From Ectopseudomonas mendocina (GTDB taxonomy: Bacteria > Pseudomonadota > Gammaproteobacteria > Pseudomonadales > Pseudomonadaceae), in contig NZ_VRYE01000059.1 in NCBI RefSeq assembly GCF_008041835.1, positions 1-57,286 on the forward strand: DNA of 57,286 nt, in the 5' to 3' direction. The notes under the pieces are model-generated. The model was not told the DNA's origin, did not search any database, and saw nothing but the letters and a program-made list of their open reading frames with translations. A program made the position numbers and the translations under genes. Shown here piece after piece: positions 1-8,623 of the stretch; positions within the stretch are counted from its first letter, which is position 1; each line of letters starts with the position of its first letter.

Positions 1-1
1 G

Positions 2-61
2 GACGGCGTCACTAAACTCTGGAAGGGGAAGGACGCGCGCATCGCGCAAATCCGTGCCTAG
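2..61 (+). CDS. 3' end of an unidentified gene (partial)
   Basis: An open frame enters the window from the left and ends with TAG at 59-61, giving a 19-residue tail (DGVTKLWKGKDARIAQIRA). The tail is lysine- and arginine-rich and I do not recognise the family. It is followed by a MITE-like element that begins 41 bp downstream. That position is where a transcription terminator for this gene would be expected. The frame is supported only by its position and codon use, so it may be a chance open frame. Confidence 0.4.
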   Translation, partial: DGVTKLWKGKDARIAQIRA

Positions 62-102
62 TGGCAGTGATTGCACGTAACAGAAAATGGGAGCCCGCAG
101 GC

Positions 103-259
103 TAATGCCAGTCAGTTAAGCCGTTGCACTCGATCTTTGTAGGAGCCGGCTTGCCGGCGATCCGCCATAAAAAGCATCGCCAGCAAGCTGGCTCCTACGA
201 AAAACGCCCCTCTACTGCAAGTAGGAGGGGGTGGTGACGAACTTATCTGATCAGCATTA
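103..259. mobile_element. MITE-like element E1 with IS4-type ends and a REP core
   Basis: The left end TAATGCCAGTCAGTTAAGC (103-121) and the right end, read inward as TAATGCTGATCAGATAAGT (259-241), form imperfect ~19-bp terminal inverted repeats. The same two ends flank the element at 25719-25864, in opposite orientation. The core holds a REP hairpin (139-198). The flanking 10-mers GCCCGCAGGC (93-102) and GCCCGATGGG (260-269) agree at 7 of 10 positions, so the target duplication is decayed or uncertain. No coding capacity is visible. Assignment to the IS4 family is inference from end sequence and duplication length. Confidence 0.72.
139..198. repeat. REP palindrome (type A) inside E1
   Basis: GTAGGAGCCGGCTTGCCGGCGAT is mirrored by ATCGCCAGCAAGCTGGCTCCTAC across a short A-rich loop. 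This is the common Pseudomonas REP layout that starts with GTAG. It differs from the REP core of the sister element at 25719-25864. Confidence 0.8.
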
Positions 260-314
260 GCCCGATGGGCGGCTTTGTCGTTCATGGCGCTCTCGTAGCC
301 CGTAGCCCGCTCTC

Positions 315-380
315 GTAGCCCATATACGGATGCAATCCGGGGAGGGTGTGTTGCAATCCCCCGGATTGCATCGGGGCTAC
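315..380. repeat. Inverted repeat of the GTAGCCC/CGGATGCAATCCGG family
   Basis: GTAGCCC followed by CGGATGCAATCCGGGG is mirrored by CCCCGGATTGCATCGGGGCTAC. Related copies or half-copies occur at 13697-13717, 31953-31975, 40364-40425, about 43995-44014 and 46343-46368. It fills the gap between E1 and the ppiA stop codon. The rest of 260-395 holds nothing else I can identify. Confidence 0.65.
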
Positions 381-395
381 GGCTACATCGGGGGC

Positions 396-950
396 TTACA
401 GACGCTTGGCGTCGATGATCAGCACTGGCTCGCGCGGTACGTTCTGGTGCATGCCGCGGTTGCCGGTGGGTACCTGGGCGATCTTGTCCACCACGTCCAT
501 GCCACGGGTCACCTTGCCGAACACGGCGTAACCGAAGTCACGCGAGCTGTGGTCGAGGAAAGCGTTGTCCTTGTGGTTGATGAAGAACTGGCTGGTGGCC
601 GAGTCGCGTACCTGGGTGCGAGCCATGGCCAGGGTGCCACGGACGTTGTGCAGGCCATTGTCGGCCTCGTTCTTGATCGGCGCGTTGGTGTCCTTCTGGC
701 GCATGTCGGCATCGAAACCACCGCCTTGGACCATGAAGCCAGGAATCACCCGGTGGAACTGGGTGCCGTTGTAGAAGCCACTGTCGACGTACTTGAGGAA
801 GTTCTGCGTGCTGATCGGCGCCTTGTCGGCGGCCAGCTCCACTTCCACTTCGCCGAGGCTGGTGGTCAGCAACACCTTGGGGTTTTCCGCGGCGAGCAGA
901 CTGGTCGACAGCAGCAGGGCGCCGGTGGTGAGAACGAGTTGCTTGAGCAT
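396..950 (-). CDS. ppiA: Periplasmic peptidyl-prolyl cis-trans isomerase (cyclophilin)
   Basis: This 184-residue protein has a signal peptide of about 20 residues ending LLAA, so it is exported to the periplasm. The cyclophilin core follows: [13 protein letters not shown] (65-77) holds the catalytic arginine, RGTLAMAR is at 104-111 and ATSQFFIN at 118-125. It catalyses proline isomerisation during folding of exported proteins. It lies 5 bp downstream of the alpha/beta hydrolase gene on the same strand, and the two are probably co-transcribed with the LysR gene above. Length and motifs fit the bacterial periplasmic PpiA class. Confidence 0.93.
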   Translation of the reverse strand: MLKQLVLTTGALLLSTSLLAAENPKVLLTTSLGEVEVELAADKAPISTQNFLKYVDSGFYNGTQFHRVIPGFMVQGGGFDADMRQKDTNAPIKNEADNGLHNVRGTLAMARTQVRDSATSQFFINHKDNAFLDHSSRDFGYAVFGKVTRGMDVVDKIAQVPTGNRGMHQNVPREPVLIIDAKRL

Positions 951-955
951 GATGG

Positions 956-1753
956 TCAGTTTTCCTTGTTGGCAGTTTCGCCGAGAAAGGCGAGCAGGGC
1001 GTTATTAAAGCGTTCCGGTTGATCCAGTGGTGTGGCGTGGCGCGAGTTTTCGATTATCAGCAGGCGCGCGTTGGGCATTTCTGCCACGTATTCGCGCTTG
1101 CGTTCAACGGGCGTGTAGTCGCGGTCGGCGGTGATCACCAGGGTAGGACAGGTGATGCGATCGAGGCGTTCCCGCACGCCCCAGCCGATGATCGCGTCGA
1201 GGCTGGCGAGGTAGGCGCGTTTGTCGTTCTGCGGCCAGCGTTCTTCGATCTTGCGCCGCAATTCTGCCTGCTCGGGCTTGGGGAACAGCAACTTGCCCAG
1301 CGCCTTGCCGATGGTGTCCAGGCTGAGCAGGCGCGACAGCGTCCAGCGCTTGCCGATTTCCAGCCATTCGCGCGCGTTTCTGGCTTTCACTTCGGGGCCG
1401 CTGTTGACGATGGTCAGGCTGCGCAACAGTTCGGGGCGGTCGACGCCAAGCTGGAAGCCGATCATGCCGCCCATGGAAATGCCCACCAGATGCACCGGTG
1501 GCAGTTGCAGGTGTTCGATCAGTGCGACCACGTCATCGGCGAAGTCGGCGATGCGGTAAGGTCCGCGCGGCTTGTCCGAACGGCCGTGGCCACGAACGTC
1601 CAGTGCCAGCACCCGGTAATGCCGGGCTAGCAGCGGAATCTGGTATTCCCAGTCGCGCGTGCTCGAGCCCAGGCCATGCACCAGCAGCAGCGGCTGTCCA
1701 TGACCATAGTCCTCGTAGTGCAGCTGACAGCCATCGTTGTCGAAGTAGGGCAT
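956..1753 (-). CDS. Alpha/beta-fold hydrolase
   Basis: The 265-residue product starts at MPYFDNDG. A longer frame would reach back into the LysR gene and is not preferred. It shows the oxyanion strand [10 protein letters not shown] (about 22-31), the nucleophile elbow GISMGG with Ser93, an acidic residue in [10 protein letters not shown] and a late catalytic histidine in [10 protein letters not shown]. No lid or signal peptide is evident, so it is a cytoplasmic serine hydrolase or lactonase of unknown substrate. It sits 10 bp after the LysR gene and 5 bp before ppiA. Whether the regulator controls it is inference from spacing. Confidence 0.88.
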   Translation of the reverse strand: MPYFDNDGCQLHYEDYGHGQPLLLVHGLGSSTRDWEYQIPLLARHYRVLALDVRGHGRSDKPRGPYRIADFADDVVALIEHLQLPPVHLVGISMGGMIGFQLGVDRPELLRSLTIVNSGPEVKARNAREWLEIGKRWTLSRLLSLDTIGKALGKLLFPKPEQAELRRKIEERWPQNDKRAYLASLDAIIGWGVRERLDRITCPTLVITADRDYTPVERKREYVAEMPNARLLIIENSRHATPLDQPERFNNALLAFLGETANKEN

Positions 1754-1763
1754 GCGCGGGGTC

Positions 1764-2690
1764 TCAATGGTTTGGCGAGGGTGCCGCAAAGGCTGCATCC
1801 AGAGGCGTCGCGTCGAAATTCTTGATTAGCTCGATGAGAATCTGCGTGGCCGGGCCGAGGACACGGTCCTTGTTGCTGTAGAGGAAGAAGCGTGGCTTGC
1901 GGATGCCACCCTGTGCCAGCGGCAGAGGTTTGAGCAGGCCTTCCTGCAGCTCGCGGACGATCAGGTGGCGCGGCAGCCAGGCAAAGCCCAGGCCGCTGCT
2001 GACGAAGGTACGCGCGGTCGGCAGGCTGCCAACCGTCCAGCGCTGTTCGGCGCCCAGCCAGCCGGCATCACGCGGCTGCAGGCGGCCGCTGTCACGGGTG
2101 ACCACTTGCATCTGGCCTTCCAGATCCTGAAAGCTCAATTCGCGTTGCAAGCGGTGCAGTGGGTGTTCCGGGTTGGCGACGGCAACGAACTCCACTTCGC
2201 CCAGCTCGATACCCAGATGGCCGGTGATGTTCAGCGTGCTGATGGCCAGATCGGCAGTGCCTTCGAGCAGCACCTCCTCGACCCCGGACAACACTTCTTC
2301 ACGCAGGCGCACGCGGCAACCCCGGCTTTGCGGCATGAAGGCGGTGAGGGCGCGGACGATGGTTGCGGTGGGATAGGCTGCATCCACCACCAGGCGTACC
2401 TCGGCTTCCCAGCCCTGCTCCATGTGGTGCGCAAGGTCTTCCAGTTGACTGGCCTGCTTGACCAGTTGCCGCGAACGGCGCAGCAGCACGTCGCCGGCCT
2501 CGGTAAGCACGGCCTTGCGACCGTCGATACGCAACAGCGGTACGCCGAGCTGTTCCTGCATGCGCGCGACGGTATAGCTGACCGAGGACTGCGAACGGTG
2601 CAACACGTCGGCGGCCTGGGCGAAACCGCCCTGATCCACGACAGCTTGCAGCGTGCGCCATTGATCCAGGGTTACGCGAGGAGCTTTCAT
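1764..2690 (-). CDS. LysR-family transcriptional regulator
   Basis: The 308-residue protein has an N-terminal winged HTH (about residues 5-65, including RSQSSVSYTVARMQEQLG) and a LysR substrate-binding domain to the C-terminus. The start MKAPRVTLDQW is preceded by AGGATGATGCA, a good ribosome-binding site. A 15-residue upstream extension lacks one. It is divergent from a small exported protein (2768) with 77 bp between the starts, and lies directly upstream of the hydrolase gene. The inducer is unknown. Confidence 0.92.
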   Translation of the reverse strand: MKAPRVTLDQWRTLQAVVDQGGFAQAADVLHRSQSSVSYTVARMQEQLGVPLLRIDGRKAVLTEAGDVLLRRSRQLVKQASQLEDLAHHMEQGWEAEVRLVVDAAYPTATIVRALTAFMPQSRGCRVRLREEVLSGVEEVLLEGTADLAISTLNITGHLGIELGEVEFVAVANPEHPLHRLQRELSFQDLEGQMQVVTRDSGRLQPRDAGWLGAEQRWTVGSLPTARTFVSSGLGFAWLPRHLIVRELQEGLLKPLPLAQGGIRKPRFFLYSNKDRVLGPATQILIELIKNFDATPLDAAFAAPSPNH

Positions 2691-2767
2691 TGCATCATCC
2701 TGCCTGAGTCGGCTGTTATCGCCGACGATCTCCACCTACACTGGCGATCCCACGTTGGAGAGCACCG

Positions 2768-3082
2768 ATGAAAAAAATAATCTGCTTGCTGTTCGCCTGT
2801 CTGCCGCTGGCTGCCCATGCCTACCCCATCGAGGTAGAAAAACAGTTCAATGGTGCCGAGGTCTCGGCCAGCACACAGGTAATCGATCACAACATGTCGG
2901 CGCTGATGCTCTACAACTACGGGCAGAGCGAGGCCGAATGCACGGCTGTGTTTCGCAATGGCCCCGAGGCACCACGTACCCGGCGTACCGTGTTGGCGCC
3001 TGGCGCCAGCAACAACATGACGGTCAAGTTCACCCGGAGCGTGATTCGCCTGCGGGTCAACCTGACCTGCAACCTGAGGTGA
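2768..3082 (+). CDS. Small exported protein of unknown function
   Basis: This 104-residue protein has a clear signal peptide (MKKIICLLFACLPLAAHA, cleavage near residue 18). The mature part is a short beta-rich domain with two cysteines (about 57 and 101) that could form a disulphide. A GGAGAG ribosome-binding site precedes the ATG. I do not recognise a characterised family. I recall that similar Pseudomonas proteins carry the label 3-phosphoglycerate kinase, which the sequence does not support: it is far too small and has no nucleotide site. It is divergent from the LysR gene at 1764-2690. Confidence 0.8.
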   Translation: MKKIICLLFACLPLAAHAYPIEVEKQFNGAEVSASTQVIDHNMSALMLYNYGQSEAECTAVFRNGPEAPRTRRTVLAPGASNNMTVKFTRSVIRLRVNLTCNLR

Positions 3083-3217
3083 TGAAAGCCTAGACGCGGC
3101 AGGTCTATAAATCAATTTAATCGATATATGTAAGCGGATATTTGCGCTTTTTAATCGAAATCTGAGTCTCTACTCTGTGCTCCATCGACTCTCAACTCTC
3201 TCGATGGAGCCTCAGAC

Positions 3218-3817
3218 ATGTCCCGTGTTCTCGTTATCGAAAGCAGCGCCCGCCAGCAAGGTTCGGTTTCCCGCGAGCTGACCCGGCAGTTCATCGGTAA
3301 TTGGCAAGCCGCACACCCGGCAGACCAGATCCAGATTCGCGATCTGGCAGTCGAGCCGGTTCCGCACCTTGATGCCACCCTGCTGGGTGGCTGGATGACC
3401 CCGAGCGAGCAGCAGAACGATGCCGAGAAGGCTGCCCTGGCCCGCTCCAATCAACTCACCGATGAGTTGCTGGCTGCCGATGTGCTGGTGCTGGCTGCGC
3501 CGATGTACAACTTCGCCATCCCCAGCACGCTGAAGGCCTGGCTGGATCATGTGCTGCGCGCCGGCGTCACCTTCAAGTACACCGAAACCGGCCCGCAGGG
3601 CCTGCTGACCGGCAAGCGTGCCTTCGTGCTGACCGCGCGTGGCGGTATCTACGCCGGCAGCGGTCTGGATCATCAGGAACCCTACCTGCGCCAGGCGCTG
3701 GCTTTCATTGGTATCCATGACGTGCAGTTCATCCATGCCGAAGGCCTGAACCTGGGCGCCGAGTTCAGTGAAAAAGGCCTGGCCCAGGCCAAGGCCAGGC
3801 TGGCTGAAGTGGCCTGA
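3218..3817 (+). CDS. azoR: FMN-dependent NADH-azoreductase
   Basis: The 199-residue flavodoxin-fold protein carries the FMN phosphate loop ESSARQQGSVSR near the N-terminus, the APMYNFAIPS flavin-contact segment (about 92-101) and TARGGIYAG (about 143-151). Members are homodimers that reduce azo compounds and quinones with NADH. It stands alone: an AT-rich promoter region (3095-3200) lies upstream and an intrinsic terminator (3861-3896) downstream. Length matches AzoR/AcpD. Confidence 0.93.
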   Translation: MSRVLVIESSARQQGSVSRELTRQFIGNWQAAHPADQIQIRDLAVEPVPHLDATLLGGWMTPSEQQNDAEKAALARSNQLTDELLAADVLVLAAPMYNFAIPSTLKAWLDHVLRAGVTFKYTETGPQGLLTGKRAFVLTARGGIYAGSGLDHQEPYLRQALAFIGIHDVQFIHAEGLNLGAEFSEKGLAQAKARLAEVA

Positions 3818-3860
3818 CGCTCCCCCGACGCTCCTGAGCGCCCGCTAGCGGGCGTGCTAT

Positions 3861-3896
3861 ACCGGTCGTTCCGTGAGGGAACGGCCGGTTTTTTTT
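3861..3896 (+). terminator. Intrinsic terminator after azoR
   Basis: ACCGGTCGTTCC and GGAACGGCCGGT pair as a 12-bp stem with one G-U pair around a GTGAG loop. Eight T residues follow. Confidence 0.88.
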
Positions 3897-3983
3897 ATGG
3901 GGCTGGACAGCGCCTACCCTGGCGTATGGATTGTCCGGCGCAGGGGAACGCGCTAAGGTCGCCGCCTTCCTTCGGAGGTGGCT

Positions 3984-4856
3984 GTGCGATATCTGCTGAT
4001 AGTGACCCTGCTGTGGGCGTTTTCCTTCAGCCTGATCGGCGAGTACCTGGCCGGTCATGTCGACAGCTATTTTGCGGTGCTGACGCGGATCGTCATTGCC
4101 GGCTTGCTGTTCGTGCCGCTGACCCGCTGGCGTGGCCATGCCCCGGCATTCGTGCGCGGCATGCTGCTGATCGGCGCGCTGCAGTTCGGCATCACTTACG
4201 TGTGCCTGTACCTGAGCTTCTCGGTGCTGACCGTGCCGGAGGTGCTGTTGTTCACCATTCTCACGCCACTGCACGTGACGCTGATCGAGGATGCGCTGAA
4301 CCGCAGGTTCAATCCCTGGGCGCTGGTGGCTGCAGTGGTGGCGGTGCTGGGCGCCGGGATCATCCGCTATGACGGTATCAGCAGCGGCTTTTTATTCGGC
4401 TTCCTGCTGCTGCAGGTGGCCAACTTCACCTTCGCCGCCGGTCAGGTGCTGTACAAGCACCTGTTGCTCAAGCATCCCTCGAGCGAGCCGCAGTACCGGC
4501 GTTTCGGCTTCTTCTATCTGGGGGCGCTGCTGATTGCCCTGCCTGCGTTCCTGTTGCTGGGCAATAGTGAACGCCTGCCTGGCACTCCGTTGCAGTGGGG
4601 GGTGCTGCTCTGGCTTGGCGTGGTGGCTTCGGGGGTGGGGCTGTACTGGTGGAACAAGGGCGCCAGCCTGGTCGATGGTGGCACCCTGGCGGTGATGAAC
4701 AATGCATTGGTGCCGGCTGGCCTGCTGGTCAACCTGCTGATCTGGAATCACGATGCCGACTGGCTGCGTCTGGCGCTTGGCGGTGCGGTGATCGCAGCTT
4801 CGCTGCCGCTGGTTCGTCTGGGGCGTGAGCGCCGCATGCCGGCCGAGGTGCACTGA
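3984..4856 (+). CDS. EamA/DMT-family transporter
   Basis: The product is about 290 residues and very hydrophobic, with about ten predicted membrane segments in two EamA repeats. I chose GTG at 3984 because the GGAGG ribosome-binding site (3974-3978) overlaps the earlier in-frame GTG at 3978. It belongs to the drug/metabolite transporter superfamily; the substrate cannot be read from sequence. Its TGA (4854-4856) overlaps the ATG of the next exporter gene by one base, so the two are translationally coupled. Confidence 0.88.
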   Translation: MRYLLIVTLLWAFSFSLIGEYLAGHVDSYFAVLTRIVIAGLLFVPLTRWRGHAPAFVRGMLLIGALQFGITYVCLYLSFSVLTVPEVLLFTILTPLHVTLIEDALNRRFNPWALVAAVVAVLGAGIIRYDGISSGFLFGFLLLQVANFTFAAGQVLYKHLLLKHPSSEPQYRRFGFFYLGALLIALPAFLLLGNSERLPGTPLQWGVLLWLGVVASGVGLYWWNKGASLVDGGTLAVMNNALVPAGLLVNLLIWNHDADWLRLALGGAVIAASLPLVRLGRERRMPAEVH

Positions 4857-5761
4857 TGCAACTGTCCGGGCGGGGTGTGGCGCTATCGGTTGGCGCTTCG
4901 ATGCTGTTTGCCCTGCTGCCGGGCTATGTGCAGTGGCTGACGCCTCTCGATGGCGTGCAGATATTCGCTCAGCGCGTGCTCTGGTCGATTCCCCTGGTCT
5001 TGCTGTTGGTACTGCTGGCGCGGCAGACCAGCTTGCTGCGCGAGAGCTTCGTGCGTCTGCGTCGCGAGCCGCTGTTGTTGGCCGCCTGCCCGCTGGCAGC
5101 GGCGCTGATCGGCGTGCAGTGGGGGCTGTTTCTCTGGGCACCATTGGCCGGGCACATGCTGGAAGTGTCCATGGGCTACTTCCTGCTGCCGTTGGCCATG
5201 GTGCTGACCGGCCGACTGTTCTACGGCGAGCGCCTGCGCCCGCTGCAGCAGTTGGCGGTGACCTGCGCCATGCTCGGCGTGCTGCACGAGTTGTGGCGTA
5301 CCCAGGCGTTTTCCTGGCTGACGCTGGCGACTGCCTTGGGCTACCCGCCTTATATGATGCTGCGTCGCTGGATGCGCCTGGATGCGTTATCCGGTTTCGT
5401 GCTGGAGATGCTGGTGCTGGCACCGTTGGCGATCTGGCTGATCATCGCGTACGGGCCGGTGGGGGCGTTCAGCGATCGTCCCCTGCTGTGGCTGCTGGTA
5501 CCGGTGATGGCGTTGATCGGCACCCTGGCGTTCGCCGCTTACATGGCATCGAGCCGGTTGTTGCCCTTGGGGCTGTTCGGCATTCTCAGTTACGTCGAGC
5601 CGGTGCTGTTGTTCGCCGTGGCGCTACTGGTGCTGGGCGAGCGCTTCGACAGCGGGCAATGGCTGACCTATCTACCGATCTGGGGGGCTGTGCTGCTGGT
5701 CGGCTGGGACAGCGCTCGGCTGCTGCGCAAGCAGCAGCGCGAGAGCATCAGGCCACGTTGA
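4856..5761 (+). CDS. rarD: RarD-like EamA transporter
   Basis: This 301-residue membrane protein has about ten hydrophobic segments. The N-terminal pattern ALLPGYVQWL and the LAACPLAAALIGVQWGLFLW region resemble RarD proteins of the DMT superfamily. It is coupled to the upstream EamA gene by a TGATG overlap. The 3' end overlaps the convergent reductase gene by 14 bp (5748-5761). Function is unproven; export of a small metabolite is the family expectation. Confidence 0.85.
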   Translation: MQLSGRGVALSVGASMLFALLPGYVQWLTPLDGVQIFAQRVLWSIPLVLLLVLLARQTSLLRESFVRLRREPLLLAACPLAAALIGVQWGLFLWAPLAGHMLEVSMGYFLLPLAMVLTGRLFYGERLRPLQQLAVTCAMLGVLHELWRTQAFSWLTLATALGYPPYMMLRRWMRLDALSGFVLEMLVLAPLAIWLIIAYGPVGAFSDRPLLWLLVPVMALIGTLAFAAYMASSRLLPLGLFGILSYVEPVLLFAVALLVLGERFDSGQWLTYLPIWGAVLLVGWDSARLLRKQQRESIRPR

Positions 5762-6326
5762 TACGCGGCGCGGGGATCTGCGTCCGCATATTGGCCTGCT
5801 TCTGCACCCGATAATGCACCTGCAGGGTGCCACTGTTGAAGCGGCGTTGGTCGCTCAGGGTCAGGCTACGTTCCATGCCCGTGGCCAGCAGCGGGATGCC
5901 GGCGCCGAGCAGGTGCGGCACCAGGTTGATCACCACTTCGTCGATCAGCCCGGCGGTGTAGCAGTTACCCGCCAGCAGGCTGCCACCGACCAGCCAGATA
6001 CGCTGGAAGCCGGCTTCGTTCAATGCCGCCACGGCTTGAGCAGGCGTGCAGTGGGTCAGCTGGATTTCATCTGCGGCGCGCGGCAGGGCGAGGCGAGTCA
6101 GCACCACACAGGGTTTGCCGGGGTAGGGCCATGGGCCGCCGCGCTTGAGGAGGGCCTCGTAAGTGCCTCGGCCCATCAGCAGTGCGTTGATGCCGGAGTA
6201 GAAGTACTGAAAGGCATATTCTTCATCGGCCTGGCGTAGCGAGTCGAACCAGTCGATGCGCCCATCGGGGCGAGCGATGTAGCCATCGAGGCTCGAAGTG
6301 ACGTGATAGATCAGTGACGGGTTCAT
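5748..6326 (-). CDS. Dihydrofolate reductase / RibD C-terminal-like protein
   Basis: The product is about 192 residues. YHVTSSLDGYIA near the N-terminus, LMGRGTYE and WLVGGSLLAG are typical of the RibD C-terminal reductase fold (YyaP/YwjB type). Two adjacent ATGs exist; the inner one has the better spacing to GAGG. It probably binds NADPH, but these stand-alone proteins are seldom true DHFRs, so the substrate is unknown. The gene is convergent with rarD and overlaps it by 14 bp. Confidence 0.86.
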   Translation of the reverse strand: MNPSLIYHVTSSLDGYIARPDGRIDWFDSLRQADEEYAFQYFYSGINALLMGRGTYEALLKRGGPWPYPGKPCVVLTRLALPRAADEIQLTHCTPAQAVAALNEAGFQRIWLVGGSLLAGNCYTAGLIDEVVINLVPHLLGAGIPLLATGMERSLTLSDQRRFNSGTLQVHYRVQKQANMRTQIPAPRINVA

Positions 6327-6413
6327 CATTGCACCTCGGGCAGGCCATCTGAAAATTAGGGTGGCGCCGCCGAGGCAAGTTCGTCGTGCGCCGTACCGCC
6401 TGTCGGCAGGCGC

Positions 6414-6821
6414 TCAGTCCAGGACATTACGCAGTATTTCGTAGACGATCCCGGTTGCGATGGCGACCAGCACCACGTCACGGCCGACCTGCTTCCATTC
6501 GTAGCCTTCGTAGTAAGGCAGGCGTGATGCCAGGCGGCTGTCGAAATTCTTGGCGATACCCGGCGGTAGCGGTTTGCCGCGTGCCAGGTTCTTGGCGATG
6601 CCCGGTGGCAGAGAAGCGCTCGGGCCGATCAACTGGCGATTGTCGCCAAGGATGATACGCACCTGGCCGATATCCACGCGCGGGCCGCGCAGGTCGATCT
6701 GTACGCCATCATGCGCGTGACCCGGCTTGCCCTTGCCGGGCGGCGGGTTGGCCAGCACTGGCGCCGAGGCCAGCAGAATGCACAGGCTGATGCAGAGGGT
6801 CGCTTGGTTTTGGTTGGGCAT
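6414..6821 (-). CDS. CigR-like / RcnB-type exported protein
   Basis: This 135-residue protein has a signal peptide ending VLANPPPG (about 25). The duplicated motif LPPGIAKN (about residues 71-78 and again at 86-93), separated by LARGKP, is characteristic of the CigR family. A hydrophobic C-terminal segment (VVLVAIATGIVYEIL) could anchor it. CigR was named as an anti-virulence effector in Salmonella; in Pseudomonas the role is unknown and the name reflects sequence only. It is a single gene with no obvious partners. Confidence 0.82.
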   Translation of the reverse strand: MPNQNQATLCISLCILLASAPVLANPPPGKGKPGHAHDGVQIDLRGPRVDIGQVRIILGDNRQLIGPSASLPPGIAKNLARGKPLPPGIAKNFDSRLASRLPYYEGYEWKQVGRDVVLVAIATGIVYEILRNVLD

Positions 6822-7018
6822 GGCTCGACTCCTGGTTTGCCGATGCGCTTTGGATATCAGAAGTGCCGGTGCGGTTCCTGCCTGCTGCTGCCGGATGGCA
6901 CCAGCAGATGGCCGATCGTCGGCCTCTGAATATGCCTTGGATGCAAAGAAATTCGGCCCCGGCGCCGGAAACCGTTAGGCTATGCACCGTTTTGTCGATT
7001 TCTCCGAGGTAGTGCCCC

Positions 7019-8344
7019 GTGTTTGCCCAATTCGCCCTGCATGAACGCCTGCTCAAAGCCGTGGCCGAGCTTAATTTCGTCGAGCCCACCCCGGTGCAGG
7101 CGGCAGCGATTCCGCCCGCGCTGGAAGGCAAAGACCTGCGGGTGATCGCCCAGACCGGCAGCGGCAAGACTGCCGCGTTCGTCCTACCGCTGCTCAATCG
7201 CCTGCTCGGCGACGGCAATTCCAAACAACGCCTGAGCATTCGTGCATTGATCCTACTGCCGACCCGTGAGCTGGCCCAGCAGACGCTCAAGGAAGTCGAG
7301 CGCTTTGCCCAGTTCACCTTCCTTAAGGCCGGCCTGGTGACCGGTGGCGAGGATTTCAAGGTGCAGGCGGCGATGATGCGCAAGATCGACATCCTCATCG
7401 GCACGCCCGGCCGTCTGATCGAGCATGCCAATGCCGGCAACCTGCCTCTGGAGGAGGTTGAAATGCTGGTGTTCGATGAGGCCGACCGCATGCTCGACAT
7501 GGGCTTTGCCGAAGACGCCCAGCGTCTGGCCGAGGCCTGCGGCCCGCACCAGACCCTGCTGTTCTCCGCCACCACCGGCGGTAACGGCCTGCGTGAGATG
7601 GTCGCCAAGGTGCTCAAGGATCCGCAGCACCTGATGCTCAACAGCGTCAGCCAGCTCAATGAAGGTACCCGTCAGCAGATCATCACGGCTGACCACAACT
7701 ACCACAAGGAACAGCTGGTTGACTGGCTTCTGGCCAATGAAACCTATGACAAGGCCATCGTCTTCACCAACACCCGGGTACAGGCCGACCGTCTCTACGG
7801 CAAATTGGTCGCCGCCGGGGTCAAGACCTTCGTGCTGCATGGCGAGAAGGACCAGAAGGACCGCAAGCTGGCCATCGACCGCCTGCGCCAGGGCGCGGTC
7901 AAGGTGCTGGTGGCCACCGATGTGGCCGCGCGTGGCCTGGATGTGGAAGGGCTGGATCTGGTGATCAACTTCGACATGCCGCGTTCCGGCGACGAATACG
8001 TGCACCGTATCGGTCGTACCGGTCGTGCCGGTGGTGAAGGCCTGGCGGTATCGCTGATCTGTCACACCGACTGGAACCTGATGTCGAGCATCGAGCGCTA
8101 CCTCAAGCAGCGTTTCGAACGTCGCACCATCAAGGAGCTGAAAGGCGTCTACCAGGGGCCGAAGAACCTCAAGGCGTCCGGCAAGGCCGCTGGCAGCAAG
8201 AAGAAAAAGACCGAGAAGAAAGATCCGAAGAAAGCCACCGCCGCCAAGCGCAAGAGCGGCCCACGCCCGGCTGGCAAGCCTTCAGTGCTGGTCAGCGCCG
8301 ATGGCAGCGCGCCGCTCAAGCGCAAGAAGCCGGCGGCGGAGTAA
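7019..8344 (+). CDS. DEAD-box ATP-dependent RNA helicase
   Basis: The 441-residue helicase starts at GTG with GAGGT eight bases upstream. It shows motif I AQTGSGKT (44-51), PTRELAQQ, TPGRLIEH, the DEAD box in VFDEADRMLDMGF, SAT, and motif VI HRIGRTGRAG. A lysine-rich tail from about residue 385 to the end probably adds RNA affinity. It resembles the shorter P. aeruginosa DEAD-box protein PA2840 rather than RhlB or the long RhlE proteins; this is memory-based and not proven. Likely roles are RNA remodelling in ribosome assembly or decay. Confidence 0.94.
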   Translation: MFAQFALHERLLKAVAELNFVEPTPVQAAAIPPALEGKDLRVIAQTGSGKTAAFVLPLLNRLLGDGNSKQRLSIRALILLPTRELAQQTLKEVERFAQFTFLKAGLVTGGEDFKVQAAMMRKIDILIGTPGRLIEHANAGNLPLEEVEMLVFDEADRMLDMGFAEDAQRLAEACGPHQTLLFSATTGGNGLREMVAKVLKDPQHLMLNSVSQLNEGTRQQIITADHNYHKEQLVDWLLANETYDKAIVFTNTRVQADRLYGKLVAAGVKTFVLHGEKDQKDRKLAIDRLRQGAVKVLVATDVAARGLDVEGLDLVINFDMPRSGDEYVHRIGRTGRAGGEGLAVSLICHTDWNLMSSIERYLKQRFERRTIKELKGVYQGPKNLKASGKAAGSKKKKTEKKDPKKATAAKRKSGPRPAGKPSVLVSADGSAPLKRKKPAAE

Positions 8345-8466
8345 GGGGCAGGGTGGACGATGCTTCATTCGTCCACCGCGCTGCCATCCCTGGGGGCAAG
8401 CACATCGGCTACGCGTGCGAGCCACCTGCACGTCTCAGTGCAACAAACCTGTGCGGTTGTCCAATG

Positions 8467-8489
8467 CAGGGCGGGAGTCTCCCGCCCTG
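8467..8489. repeat. Perfect hairpin in the helicase/YdjM intergenic region
   Basis: CAGGGCGGGAG and CTCCCGCCCTG pair perfectly around a single T. No T-run follows on either strand, so it is not a standard terminator, although it lies between the convergent genes ending at 8344 and 8624. The rest of that 279-bp gap shows nothing else identifiable. Confidence 0.6.
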
Positions 8490-8623
8490 TATCTACCCCG
8501 GCGAACCCGCCTTGGCTGATGTGGCCCCGGGCATGCATGCAGAGCGTCACCCGCGAGCCGTATGATCGATCACCTTCCGGCCGTCCAGCAGTCTTTGCTG
8601 AACAGACGACGCTGCCAGTGCTT

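Noticed and set aside
2768..3082. Annotation of the small exported protein as a phosphoglycerate kinase
   Set aside because: It has a signal peptide, only 104 residues and no nucleotide-binding motifs; that label is not supported.
3854..4372. An alternative frame over the azoR terminator and the first EamA gene
   Set aside because: It reads through an intrinsic terminator and conflicts with the clear EamA frame.
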